DNA of 64,000 nt from Acidithiobacillus acidisediminis (GCF_023277115.1 NZ_JALQCS010000001.1:1730001-1794000); one strand, 5' to 3'; positions 16,797-25,198 are shown, counted from the stretch's first letter. Program-made: numbers and translations. The notes: generated by a model not told the origin, from the letters alone.

Positions 16797-18256
16797 CAAT
16801 ACTGTTTAGATAGATTACTTTCTGTCAGAATGCTCTCCTGTTCTGTTACTTGGGGGCATGACGATGGCACGAACCAAAGCACAACTCTCTTCGGGCGCTC
16901 GACTAGCGGACTATCTGACGGTGGGATATCTGGCAATGCGCTGTCCTATCAGCAAGGTGCGTGAGACCCTGGCGCAATATGAGGTGGAAAGCCAGCGGCG
17001 ACGTGGATTGCCACACGAAGTATTGGTCTATTTTGTGCTGGCGATGGTGCTGTATGCCAACGTAGCTTATGAGGAAGTTTTGCGCCTGGTAATCGAGGGA
17101 TTACGATCCGTTCTTGGGGATGATGGGCTGGCCCAGGCCGTCGTCAGCAAAGGGGCCATATCCCAGGCGCGGACCCGCGTAGGGGCAGGACCGTTGAAAA
17201 CGCTCTATCAACAGCAAGTCGGTCCACATGGTCCCGAGGGCATGACTGGGGTGTGGTACCGAGGCCTACGGATCATGGCCATAGACGGCTCCACGCTGGA
17301 CATGCCTGATGAAGCCCCCAATGCAGAGCGATATGGATATCCACCCTCTGCGCGAGGTGCATCCGCCTTTCCCAAGCTCCGCTTTGTCGCCATGGCGGAA
17401 TGCGGTACCCACACTTTGTGTTACGCCGAGTCGGGTCCCTATGCACAAAGTGAGAGAGAACTTGCCCGCGCTGTCATGGCTCATGCCGACGCCTCTATGC
17501 TGGTGACAGCTGACCGCGGCTTTTACAGCTACGACTTCTGGAAGCTAGCCCATGCCACCGGTGCCAACCTGCTGTTTCGCCTGAGCAGCACCCTCACCTT
17601 GCCCCGTGAACAGGAATTGCCAGATGGATCCTACCTCAGCACGATCTATCCCAGTGGAGCGAACCGAAAGCAGGATCGCCAGGGTATCCGTGTGCGGGTC
17701 ATTGAGTATACCTTACAAGGTATCCCAGACGCCGAGCCGAGCTATCGACTGATCACCAACTGGATGGATCCGGTACAAGCCCCGGCACAAGAATTGGCAG
17801 CACTATACCATCAGCGCTGGAACATCGAGTCCAGTTTTGATGAACTCAAGACCCACCTGGCGGATCGTCGTGTCGCGTTGCGGAGCAAGCGTCCGGAATT
17901 GGTCGAGCAGGAGTTCTACGCTCTTCTGCTGGTCCATGCTGCCATCCGCCACCTGATGACCGAGGCCGCAGCACAAACAGATCAAGCGGCTCAGGATCTA
18001 TCCTTCATCCATGCGGTGCACGTCCTTCATCGCCGTCTACCTGCGGTCGGCGCTATTCCCCCCTCAGGGTAGGGCAGACTGGCTTCTGGGCATCCTGAAG
18101 GAAATCGCCACGGTTCGCGCCGTCACGAGCCGGGGTAAGCGCAATCCACGGGGGGTCCGCAGAAAAATGAGCAGCTATCCGATCAGGGATCGCGGCGATC
18201 CTCTCAATGTCGACTGTAAACCAGACCCAATGGTGATCGCTAAATAAACAGTATTG
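16797..18256 (+). mobile_element. IS4-family insertion sequence, 1,460 bp
   Basis: Inverted ends CAATACTGTTTA (left from 16797, right reverse complement from 18256; 12/12 identical, then diverging). A perfect 10-bp target duplication TTGCTAAAGC flanks it at 16787-16796 and 18257-18266, so the insertion is recent. It encodes a single transposase on the plus strand, opposite to the interrupted gene. The transposase carries a frameshift (see its entry). Confidence 0.9.
16858..18072 (+). CDS. IS4-family transposase, C-terminal frameshift
   Basis: Transposase of 404 aa in this frame. DDE residues can be placed at D143 (MAIDGSTLDM), D219 (VTADRGFYS) and E324 in the IS4 signature Y-(2)-R-(3)-E-(6)-K (YHQRWNIESSFDELK). 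The frame stops at 18072 just after a run of six C (18058-18063). The sequence continues sensibly in the +1 frame to 18247 (ADWLLGILKEIATVRAVTSR and a basic tail, ~58 residues). This may be a disabling frameshift, a programmed frameshift or a base-call error in the homopolymer. The catalytic core lies upstream and is complete. Confidence 0.85.
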   Translation: MTMARTKAQLSSGARLADYLTVGYLAMRCPISKVRETLAQYEVESQRRRGLPHEVLVYFVLAMVLYANVAYEEVLRLVIEGLRSVLGDDGLAQAVVSKGAISQARTRVGAGPLKTLYQQQVGPHGPEGMTGVWYRGLRIMAIDGSTLDMPDEAPNAERYGYPPSARGASAFPKLRFVAMAECGTHTLCYAESGPYAQSERELARAVMAHADASMLVTADRGFYSYDFWKLAHATGANLLFRLSSTLTLPREQELPDGSYLSTIYPSGANRKQDRQGIRVRVIEYTLQGIPDAEPSYRLITNWMDPVQAPAQELAALYHQRWNIESSFDELKTHLADRRVALRSKRPELVEQEFYALLLVHAAIRHLMTEAAAQTDQAAQDLSFIHAVHVLHRRLPAVGAIPPSG

Positions 18257-18520
18257 TTGCTAAAGCCACTTCCCCAGGGAGATCCACCCCAGGGAGACCC
18301 GCCCCAAGGGCCCCAAGCCAACGCAGGAGCGGCCACCATAAGCGCTGATACGCCCACTGCCGCAACTGTCCCCACGAGCCACCGCTTTTTCTGTAACAAA
18401 GTCTTCATCGAAGAACTCCTATATACTTAGCTACGATCTGCATCCGACAGGATTGCGTACGCGCCGCACGTCCCTTCGGAACCCAGCAATTCAAATCCGG
18501 AATCACCGCCAATCTGATAA

Positions 18521-18535
18521 GCATATTACATGCCA
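18521..18535 (-). promoter_or_regulatory. Sigma-54 promoter of the split Trp/Gly-rich + TPR gene pair
   Basis: Minus strand reads TGGCATGTAATATGCT: GG (18533-18534) and GC (18521-18522) 10 bp apart. Predicted start of transcription ~18509, ~100 nt before the ATG at 18408. A slightly weaker match (CAT for CAC) than the two plus-strand promoters. Confidence 0.65.
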
Positions 18536-18588
18536 TTATCTAACTACTTGTTATAGTTATACTATTCTCAAGTTGAAGGAAAATAATC

Positions 18589-18776
18589 TGCAACAGACTG
18601 ATGACTCCCCCATTGTTTTCAATGGGTTATCGAGAGTTAGGCTGTTGCACGGATTGCAACGACTCCTGAGGGTCAACAAGCTTAGGCATTCGCCCTTATT
18701 TATCTGCAACGCAACAGTTGCCTTGCAACACATTAGCACATTGTTTTTTATCACGTTGTAATGAGCTTTCTGCAAC
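18589..18776. promoter_or_regulatory. Shared upstream activator region with clustered TGCAAC/GTTGCA motifs
   Basis: The 476-bp intergenic region 18409-18885 holds no gene. Its middle contains TGCAAC at 18589, 18655, 18705, 18724 and 18771, GTTGCA at 18644, and GTTGC at 18717. They include an inverted pair GTTGCA-N5-TGCAAC (18644-18660) and GCAACAGTTGC (18711-18721). Chance would give roughly 0.1 such hexamers in 190 bp. The block lies ~80-265 bp upstream of both divergent sigma-54 promoters, the usual place for enhancer sites. The activator is probably the product of 27496. Confidence 0.6.
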
Positions 18777-18827
18777 AATATCCGTCACAAATTTAATAAT
18801 TTCACTAAAATACAAACAGTTACAATT

Positions 18828-18842
18828 TGGCACGAACTATGC
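18828..18842 (+). promoter_or_regulatory. Sigma-54 promoter of the RND/TPR operon
   Basis: TTGGCACGAACTATGCTT: GG at 18829-18830 and GC at 18841-18842, 10 bp apart; close to consensus TGGCACG-N4-TTGC. Predicted start ~18854, about 32 nt before the adaptor ATG at 18886. Confidence 0.78.
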
Positions 18843-18885
18843 TTCCGTTTCGTCAGATTACGATTTCTCGAGGGTTTCGTTCGCT

Positions 18886-20019
18886 ATGCAACTCCGTCCT
18901 CTGTACTACGCTTATCTGCTGCTCGGTCTTGCTCTTGCCACCTCTTCTGGCCTTGCCTATGCGGGCCCCAGCCTGCTCCGAGTAAGCACAGCTCCAGCCT
19001 TGGGGCCAGTACTCGGGGCGCGCGCCATCCCCGGTCAAGTGGTCGTGTTGCGGGCACAGAGTGCCGGTCGCGTCGAGTACGTTGCCGGCCCCGCAGGTAC
19101 GCCCGTGCGCAGTGACGAGATTGTCGTTGGTTTGGGCACTAACGCCTTGCGCGCCCAGCGCGCGCAGGCCGAGGCAGCCTATCAGGCGGCGCAAGTGGCC
19201 TTGGGTAATGGGTACTCCCAGTATCAGGTGCAGCTCTATAACTACGGGGGCGGCAATTCCTGGAATCCCTTTTCTTGGTTCGGCCAAGCCTTTGCAGCCA
19301 TGATGGGCAACCAGCGGAACCCGTGGGCTACCTATCTCGCCGGCCTGGATAATCGTCGCGCTACCGCGTTGCAGGCGCGCAGCAATCTGGAATCGGCGGC
19401 TTGGCGCATTCGCGAGATTGATGCGGAAATCCGGGATGCCTACGGGGTCTCGCCCTTTTATGGTGTCATTCTGCAGAAGGACGTGAACCCCGGGGACGTC
19501 GTACAACCGGGGCAATCGCTCTTGGTGTTGGGAGGGGCAGGTCCGGCGCAAATTCTCGTCGAGGTGCCCACCGGCATGAGTACCGATTTGCGCTGGGGTG
19601 ACACACTGGAGGTACGCTCCCCGGAGAGTCGTGGCACCGTCAGGGCGCGTATTATTCAGATCGCGCCCGAGGCCAACGCCCAGACGCACACCATCGCGGT
19701 AAAGCTGGCCTTGCCCGGACATACCGGCATTCGCGCGGGGGATTACGTTACCGTTCGCCTTCCTGCCGTGTCGTCGGCATCCATGGGCGTTGCCATTCCC
19801 CGCTCCGCCCTTCTTCCAGGACGCAGCCTGCCTTCCGTCCTAGTGGACGTTGCCGGGGTCACGCAATTACGGGTGTTGCGCCTCGGGGAATCCCTCGCCA
19901 ATGACCGCGTGCAGGTATTGGCTGGCCTGCGTCCAGGAGAAATCATCGTCAATGATCCGCCCGCTGGCATTGGCTCGGGTTATCATCTGGTAACGTCTAG
20001 TACGGGAGCGAGTTCATGA
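18886..20019 (+). CDS. Periplasmic adaptor (HlyD/MFP) of a sigma-54-controlled RND system
   Basis: 377-aa membrane-fusion protein. Signal peptide (YLLLGLALATSSGLAYA), lipoyl-like halves (VVLRAQSAGRVEYVAGPAGTPVRSDEIVVGL; SPFYGVILQKDVNPGDVVQPGQSLLVLG) around a helical hairpin, then beta-barrel. The hairpin holds an unusual insert rich in Tyr, Asn, Gly and Trp (YSQYQVQLYNYGGGNSWNPF, about residues 108-145), absent from ordinary AcrA-like adaptors. I chose ATG 18886 because it gives the signal peptide and lies just after the sigma-54 start point, with GAGGG upstream. It overlaps the RND gene start by 4 nt. Confidence 0.82.
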   Translation: MQLRPLYYAYLLLGLALATSSGLAYAGPSLLRVSTAPALGPVLGARAIPGQVVVLRAQSAGRVEYVAGPAGTPVRSDEIVVGLGTNALRAQRAQAEAAYQAAQVALGNGYSQYQVQLYNYGGGNSWNPFSWFGQAFAAMMGNQRNPWATYLAGLDNRRATALQARSNLESAAWRIREIDAEIRDAYGVSPFYGVILQKDVNPGDVVQPGQSLLVLGGAGPAQILVEVPTGMSTDLRWGDTLEVRSPESRGTVRARIIQIAPEANAQTHTIAVKLALPGHTGIRAGDYVTVRLPAVSSASMGVAIPRSALLPGRSLPSVLVDVAGVTQLRVLRLGESLANDRVQVLAGLRPGEIIVNDPPAGIGSGYHLVTSSTGASS

Positions 20020-23000
20020 CTGCGCCAGCGTGCAACGGTAACGGCCAGCATTCGCAAGAGGACAGCCCGGTTGCGGCGAAAAATCTGGGCTTGGCAGGCA
20101 GCATTGCAAAGATTTTCATTAACTCCCCACTGGCCCCGCTGTTGCTCATCGTCTTACTTGCAGCGGGGGTGCTGGGCCTGCTCTCCACCCCTCGCGCCTC
20201 GAATCCGCAGATTTCGGTACCCATGGTCGACATCTTTGTGCCGTACTCCGGGCACTCACCGGCAGCGGTGGCACGGATGGTTGCCGATCCCCTGCAGCAG
20301 TTGATGAGTGAGCTTCCTGGTGTTCGTCATGTGTATTCCGTGTCGAATCAGGGCGAAGCGATGGTAACGGTACGCTTTGATGTGGGCGAACACATGGCCC
20401 CGTCGCTGGTAGCGGTCTACAACAAGCTGGCAGCGAATATGAACCGGATCCCTCCCGGGGCCGGTAAACCATTGGTGCGTGCCAAGGGCATCAACAGCGT
20501 ACCCTTCATGACCTTCACCCTGTGGTCGAACAACGTGGGTCCGGGAACCCTCAACGAGATCGCCCAAAGTGCGTTGAAGCGGCTGAAGGAAGTGCCCGAT
20601 ACGGGGGAGAGTTTCATTATTCACGGCCCTACCGATGCCCTGAACATTGATATCCACCCCAGCCGATTGGCAGCCTACGGCTTGACTCCTCAAGCCGTAG
20701 CCGAGACGGTGCAATCCGCCAACCAGGAGCTGCAGAGTGGCAGTGCCGAGGGGAACAATGCGCACCTCTCAGTCCTCAGCGGCGGCTTTTTGCGCAGCCC
20801 GCAGCAGGTGCAAAATCTCGTGGTGGGGGTCTTTCACGGTGCGCCAGTCTACCTTTCCCAAGTAGCAAGGGTGCGCTATGGCCCGGCAACCGCCCACAGC
20901 TTGGTCACCTACACCACAGGCAAGGGATATGGTGGCGTGCCGGTGACCAATGCCCCCGCCGTCACCATTGCCCTGGCAAAAACTGCGGGAAGCAACGCCG
21001 TGACGGTGGGCGCGGCCCTCATCGCCAAAATGAAGACCCTGGAAGGCTCGGTAATTCCTTCGGATGTCCATGTCAGCATCACGCGCAACAAAGGAAAAAG
21101 CGCCAATGACAAGGTCAATTCGCTGCTCTTCAAGCTATTGGTAGCGACGGCCGCTGTCACCCTGCTGATTTTCCTGACCCTGGGCTGGCGTGCTGCGGCG
21201 GTGGTGGTGATTACCATTCCATTGATCTTGCTCATCACGGTGTTTGCTGCATGGATCGTTGGTATCACGATCAATCGAGTCAGCCTCTTTGGCCTCATTT
21301 TCTCCATCGGCATCTTGGTGGACGATTCCATCGTCATCGTCGAAAACGTCTATCGGCGCTGGCTGTTGGAGAATGCCACTTCCACCGACACCCTCATCGA
21401 CGCCGTGCGCGAGGTTGGTAATCCGACGACCCTGGCTACCTTTACGGTGATTGCAGCACTGCTGCCTATGGGCTTTGTGGGCGGCATGATGGGTCCCTAC
21501 ATGGCACCGATCCCCGTGCTCGGCTCCGTAGCAATGTTGTCTTCCCTGTTCATTGCCTTTGCCTTGGCGCCGTGGCTGATTCTGCGTTTCAAGCCCAGCC
21601 TGAAGGTCTTAGAACGAATGCATCATCGCGAAGCCAGACAGGCGGCCTGGCTACGCAAGTTCTTCGCGCAGACCCTCATCCCTCTGGTGCGGCGCAAGCT
21701 TTATGGGCGTCTTTTTCTTACCGGCATCATTCTCGCTTTCTTTGGCAGTCTCGCGCTATTTCTGGTGGAGTGGGTTCCCTTCACCATGCTGCCGCATGGC
21801 AATTCCAACGCCTTCAACGTGGTCGTGAACCTGCCCGCCGGCACCGCGCTACCGCAAACGGCAAACGCCACCTACGCCATCCAGGAACGCTTGCGGGGTA
21901 TGCCGGACGTGTATGCCGTACAGAGCTACGTTGGCACACCAGAACCGTATGATTTCAATGGCATGGTGCGACACTACTATCTGCGCAACCAGCCTTGGCA
22001 GGCGATGATTCATGTGCAGTTGGTCAGCGGCAGTCGGCGCTCTGCTTCCAGTTCAACGCTGGCCAAGGAAGCGCGCAGCCGTATCGAACAGGTGGCTGCG
22101 AGTTGGGGGGCACGCATTCAGGTGGTACAGACACCGCCCGGGCCACCCGTGCTCGCGCCCGTGGTTGCCGAGGTCTATGGCCCGTCTACCGCTGTTCGCG
22201 ATGCCGTCGCACACCATCTGACCACGGTATTTGAACACAGCAAGAATCTGACCGACGTCAACAATACCCTGATGGCGCCTCATGATTTGCTGGCCTTTCA
22301 TGTCGACGCCACGCGCGCGGGCATGGCGGGAATCCGTAACGCAACGGTAAATCATACCCTGGCGATGGTGATGGGCGGCTACAGCTTGGGCGATTTCCAC
22401 CCATTTGGCCAGGATTTGGCGGTGCCAATGCGCCTGCAGGCGCCTTTGTACCTGCGCAGCAATGTACAAAATTTGGCCAACCTGCCCGTCCCCTCGCCCT
22501 ACTATGGCTCCGTACCGCTGTACAGCCTTGGGAATTTCTCCCGCGTTCCTGCGCAGGCACCGATCTATCAACAGGACCTGCGGCCCGTGCAGTATGTGAT
22601 GGGTGATTCCCAAGGCCGCCTGGACGCGCCCTTGTATGGGATGTTGGAGGTGGAGTCGGCCCTCAGCCAGTACGTTGCGCCTACCGGCAAGGCATTGGGC
22701 ATTGATTGGATCAGCCAACCGAGTGGCGACCAGGCAAGCATCAAGTGGGGGGGAGCCTGGACGGTGACCTACCGCACCTTTCGCGATATGGGTGCAGCCT
22801 TCATGGTTGCGTTGGTGCTGATTTACATGCTGGTGGTCTGGGAATTTGGCAACTTTGTCATTCCCGCCATCATCATGGTGCCCATCCCCCTCACCTTGAT
22901 TGGTATCTTACCGGGACATTGGCTCTTTGGTGCCAGTTTCACTGCGACCTCGATGATTGGCTTCATTGCCTTGGCCGGTATCATCGTGCGCAATTCGATT

Positions 23001-23534
23001 CTGCTCGTCGACTACTCCCAGCAGAAGGTGGCCGAGGGTTACCCCGTGCTCGATGCTCTGATCGAGGCATGTGCCACGCGCACCCGCCCTATCGTTATCA
23101 CCGCGCTGGCGTTGATGCTCGGTTCGGCAGAAATCATCACCTCACCCATCTTCCGCGGTATGGGGATCTCGCTCCTGTTTGGGGTGCTGGTGTCCACCGT
23201 TCTTACCCTTCTGGTGATTCCCATGGGTTGCGTCAGCGGTCGGCGCGCCTTTTGTCCCGCCAGTGTTGACCTTGGCGATGGCAGAAACCCAGTTCGCGCG
23301 CCCTTCCCCATGAGCCAGCGTAGGTGGATTTCAGTACAGGCCGGAGAGTATCCGTTAACGCGGACGGAGACCTTGGCGGCTGACGGGAAGCGCGCGTCTT
23401 CGCGCAATAAGCCTTCGACCAAATCCAAAGGCTTTGCACTGATTGCTCTGGTATTACATAGCTTCTGGAAAGATTTTTACCAGTTTATTGCGGCCTGGCG
23501 TCGCTTCCTTTCGCGTTATTTTTCTAAGCAATGA
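20016..23534 (+). CDS. RND-superfamily permease with extended C-terminus
   Basis: 1,172-aa RND transporter, 12 TM helices in two halves. TM4 carries the proton-relay pair D436-D437 (GILVDDSIVIVENV); the second half has FIALAGIIVRNSILLVDY. It is closer to the AcrB/heavy-metal-like RND branch than to MmpL. After the last TM (VLTLLVIPMGC) there is an atypical cytoplasmic tail of ~100 basic residues ending HSFWKDFYQFIAAWRRFLSRYFSKQ; ordinary AcrB-like proteins end within 20-40 residues. No TolC is encoded in this operon. Substrate unknown; the neighbouring secreted low-complexity proteins make an envelope-building role possible (inference). Confidence 0.83.
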   Translation: MTAPACNGNGQHSQEDSPVAAKNLGLAGSIAKIFINSPLAPLLLIVLLAAGVLGLLSTPRASNPQISVPMVDIFVPYSGHSPAAVARMVADPLQQLMSELPGVRHVYSVSNQGEAMVTVRFDVGEHMAPSLVAVYNKLAANMNRIPPGAGKPLVRAKGINSVPFMTFTLWSNNVGPGTLNEIAQSALKRLKEVPDTGESFIIHGPTDALNIDIHPSRLAAYGLTPQAVAETVQSANQELQSGSAEGNNAHLSVLSGGFLRSPQQVQNLVVGVFHGAPVYLSQVARVRYGPATAHSLVTYTTGKGYGGVPVTNAPAVTIALAKTAGSNAVTVGAALIAKMKTLEGSVIPSDVHVSITRNKGKSANDKVNSLLFKLLVATAAVTLLIFLTLGWRAAAVVVITIPLILLITVFAAWIVGITINRVSLFGLIFSIGILVDDSIVIVENVYRRWLLENATSTDTLIDAVREVGNPTTLATFTVIAALLPMGFVGGMMGPYMAPIPVLGSVAMLSSLFIAFALAPWLILRFKPSLKVLERMHHREARQAAWLRKFFAQTLIPLVRRKLYGRLFLTGIILAFFGSLALFLVEWVPFTMLPHGNSNAFNVVVNLPAGTALPQTANATYAIQERLRGMPDVYAVQSYVGTPEPYDFNGMVRHYYLRNQPWQAMIHVQLVSGSRRSASSSTLAKEARSRIEQVAASWGARIQVVQTPPGPPVLAPVVAEVYGPSTAVRDAVAHHLTTVFEHSKNLTDVNNTLMAPHDLLAFHVDATRAGMAGIRNATVNHTLAMVMGGYSLGDFHPFGQDLAVPMRLQAPLYLRSNVQNLANLPVPSPYYGSVPLYSLGNFSRVPAQAPIYQQDLRPVQYVMGDSQGRLDAPLYGMLEVESALSQYVAPTGKALGIDWISQPSGDQASIKWGGAWTVTYRTFRDMGAAFMVALVLIYMLVVWEFGNFVIPAIIMVPIPLTLIGILPGHWLFGASFTATSMIGFIALAGIIVRNSILLVDYSQQKVAEGYPVLDALIEACATRTRPIVITALALMLGSAEIITSPIFRGMGISLLFGVLVSTVLTLLVIPMGCVSGRRAFCPASVDLGDGRNPVRAPFPMSQRRWISVQAGEYPLTRTETLAADGKRASSRNKPSTKSKGFALIALVLHSFWKDFYQFIAAWRRFLSRYFSKQ

Positions 23535-23551
23535 TCTCGAGGAGACCACCA

Positions 23552-24595
23552 ATGACAGCAAAGTCTTCACCGCAACCCGGTCGCGTTCTCGCTATAGCCA
23601 TTACCCTCAGTTTTTTTGCTGCCGCGACGGCCTCTGCGGCTCCCTATGAGGGGATGTCATCTGTAGGTTCTGGGGTCTATCCAAGTTGGGATGGCAGCAG
23701 CGCTGCTGCTCCGGGACAGCCGGGACCTTCGGGAATGATCCCCTGGCAAGGCGCGCCACAGGCGAGCGCCAGGCCGACCCAATTTCCCTCCGCGCCGAAC
23801 GCCGGACCCAAAGCGCCTTGGTCAAACTACCCGAACACCCGTCCCACTGCGGCTTGGCCGGCAGCGCCCACCTGGGCGAATTCGGCCCGCTCCGAGCCTG
23901 TAGCTTATGTTCCCCCACCCCCAGGTCCCTATCCAGTGTCACCACGCGAGATGAGCGAGGGGGCAACCGGGATGCCAGCACAGGCAGCACCGCGTTCTGG
24001 CTACGGCCCAGCGGCTGGCCCCGAGGGCTATCCGGAGACTGGGCCGCAGGGGCCGATGCCCTATGGTCCCGCAGCGGAAGGAGTTGGCCCGCAAAGACCC
24101 TATCCACCGATGCCTCCGGCGGGGATGATGCCACCTGGCTATGGTTCCGGCCCCGGGCCGATGGCATACGGACCCATGCGCCCAGGCCCAGCACCCATGC
24201 CCCCCCGCTGGGCGGGACCAGAACCGTATGGGCCACCTCCCGCAGCGTATGGCCCTCCCCCGGAGGGACCCTACCCACCCGTACCGGAGATGGCTGGTCC
24301 GCGTGGCTACCCACCACCCTATCCCGGGATGATGCCACCGGCCCCCGGCTATGGGCCGATGCCGGGCCGTTTTGGGCCTCCCCCGGAAGGACCTTACCCA
24401 CCGCTGCCACAGATGAACGGTCCACGTGGCTACCCACCACCCTACCCAGGGATGATGCCCCCTCCTCCCGGCTACGGTCCGATGCCCGGTCGTTTTGGCC
24501 CTCCTCCCGCAGGGGCGTATCCGCCACCGCCGCCAATGGCTGCAGGGCCCTACGGGCCACCGCCTTGGGCACAAGGCCCGTGGGGGCCCAGATAG
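23552..24595 (+). CDS. Secreted proline-rich repeat protein
   Basis: 347 aa: a signal peptide (VLAIAITLSFFAAATASA) followed by ~310 residues dominated by Pro, Gly, Tyr and Met. From about residue 234 there are two full 41-residue repeats and a partial third, each with GPPPEGPYPP, GPRGYPPPYPGMMPP and PGYGPMPGRF. No cysteines or enzymatic motifs are seen. Such sequence is expected to be extended or disordered and extracytoplasmic. ATG 23552 has GAGGAG 8 nt upstream and starts 18 nt after the RND stop. No known family recognised; a surface, matrix or periplasm-spanning role is a guess. Confidence 0.7.
   Translation: MTAKSSPQPGRVLAIAITLSFFAAATASAAPYEGMSSVGSGVYPSWDGSSAAAPGQPGPSGMIPWQGAPQASARPTQFPSAPNAGPKAPWSNYPNTRPTAAWPAAPTWANSARSEPVAYVPPPPGPYPVSPREMSEGATGMPAQAAPRSGYGPAAGPEGYPETGPQGPMPYGPAAEGVGPQRPYPPMPPAGMMPPGYGSGPGPMAYGPMRPGPAPMPPRWAGPEPYGPPPAAYGPPPEGPYPPVPEMAGPRGYPPPYPGMMPPAPGYGPMPGRFGPPPEGPYPPLPQMNGPRGYPPPYPGMMPPPPGYGPMPGRFGPPPAGAYPPPPPMAAGPYGPPPWAQGPWGPR
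24251..24540 (+). repeat. 123-bp coding tandem repeat
   Basis: Two full copies (starting 24251 and 24374) and a partial third (from 24497) of a 123-bp unit inside the Pro-rich gene, exactly 41 codons, with synonymous differences between copies. Confidence 0.85.
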
Positions 24596-24654
24596 ATACG
24601 CAGCGTTGCCCTGATGCGCGCTGTGTTGCACGAAAAGTAGAGAGGTGAATGAAC

Positions 24655-25185
24655 ATGAAGAAGACGAGATTGATGGTTGCATTGGCTGGAGCCTTGGCGT
24701 TGGCCATACCGGTAAGTGCCCTTGCTTGGGGCCCGTGGGGGGGCGGAATGCCGTGGTCGGGATGGGGTGGTGGTTCCCCCTGGTCGAGTTGGGCTCCCTG
24801 GGACGGGGGCGGCTACAGTAATCCCTGGGATAGCAGCTCTGGGCCCTGGAGCGGCTATGGCGGCCCTTTCAACGGCAATTCTGGACCTTGGAGTATGGGG
24901 GGTTTCAGCATGCAATTCCCTCACGGTGGGCCGATGAATTTTGCCGGTGGGCCATGGAATGGCTGGGGACAGCCTTGGTCCGGCTGGGACGGCGGTGGTT
25001 CCCCCTGGTCGGGTTGGGGGGGTAACGAGATGCCCTGGTCCGGAGGCGGAATGCCGTGGTCTGGAGGCGGAATGCCCTGGTCCGGCTGGGGTGGGGGCAG
25101 TCCTTGGTCCAGTTGGGGCAGCCCTTGGGGTGGCATGAGTCCCATGTCGCCTTGGGGACCCATGTCGCCCATGGGCATGTGGTAA
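24655..25185 (+). CDS. Secreted Trp/Gly-rich low-complexity protein
   Basis: 176 aa from ATG 24655 (ATG 24649 is two codons earlier). A signal peptide (LMVALAGALALAIPVSALA) precedes a mature chain starting WGPWGGG. The mature part is composed almost wholly of Gly, Trp, Ser, Pro and Met in PWSGWGGGSPWSSW and MPWSGGG units; tryptophan is exceptionally frequent for any protein. It shares the GGPMNF/GNSGPW core with its neighbours at 25199 and the split gene. No cysteines and no charged patches. Likely an exported envelope or surface protein; glycine-tryptophan repeats suggest stacking or a sticky, hydrophobic surface (inference). AGAGAGG and AATGAAC lie before the start. Confidence 0.72.
   Translation: MKKTRLMVALAGALALAIPVSALAWGPWGGGMPWSGWGGGSPWSSWAPWDGGGYSNPWDSSSGPWSGYGGPFNGNSGPWSMGGFSMQFPHGGPMNFAGGPWNGWGQPWSGWDGGGSPWSGWGGNEMPWSGGGMPWSGGGMPWSGWGGGSPWSSWGSPWGGMSPMSPWGPMSPMGMW
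25030..25092 (+). repeat. 21-bp coding repeat, three units (MPWSGGG)
   Basis: ATGCC(C/G)TGGTC(C/T)GGAGGCGGA begins at 25030, 25051 and 25072, encoding MPWSGGG, MPWSGGG and MPWSGWG. Differences between the units are mostly synonymous. Confidence 0.8.
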
Positions 25186-25198
25186 GAGGAGCGCGGAA

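Larger units (their letters stand above)
16381..18408 (-). pseudogene. Secreted Trp/Gly-rich protein gene, split by an IS4-family element
   Basis: The 5' part (18408 to 18257) encodes a signal peptide (MKTLLQKKRWLVGTVAAVGV..APALA) and repeats of WGGSP. The 3' part (16786 to 16381) encodes GNSGPF/GYGGPF/GNSGPW units, GGPHGGPMNFSSG and a Tyr/Pro-rich tail ending YGYGYP. Removing 16797-18256 and one copy of the 10-bp target repeat joins ..GSGFSN and PFSGNS in frame, giving ~185 aa very like the intact protein at 25199. As it stands the 5' part ends a few codons into the IS. Function unknown; presumed exported low-complexity envelope or surface protein. A sigma-54 promoter lies ~100 nt upstream of its start. 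Confidence 0.8.

Noticed and set aside
20086-20104. TTGGCAGGCAGCATTGC as a sigma-54 promoter
   Set aside because: GG to GC spacing is off by one and it lies inside the RND coding region.
24251-24540. Repeats that might suggest a CRISPR array
   Set aside because: The period is 123 bp without unique spacers, entirely coding and in phase with codons.
23607-24707. 366-codon minus-strand and 320-codon alternative plus-strand frames over the Pro-rich gene
   Set aside because: Low-complexity GC-rich DNA opens several frames. Only the frame at 23552 has a signal peptide, an RBS and operon spacing.
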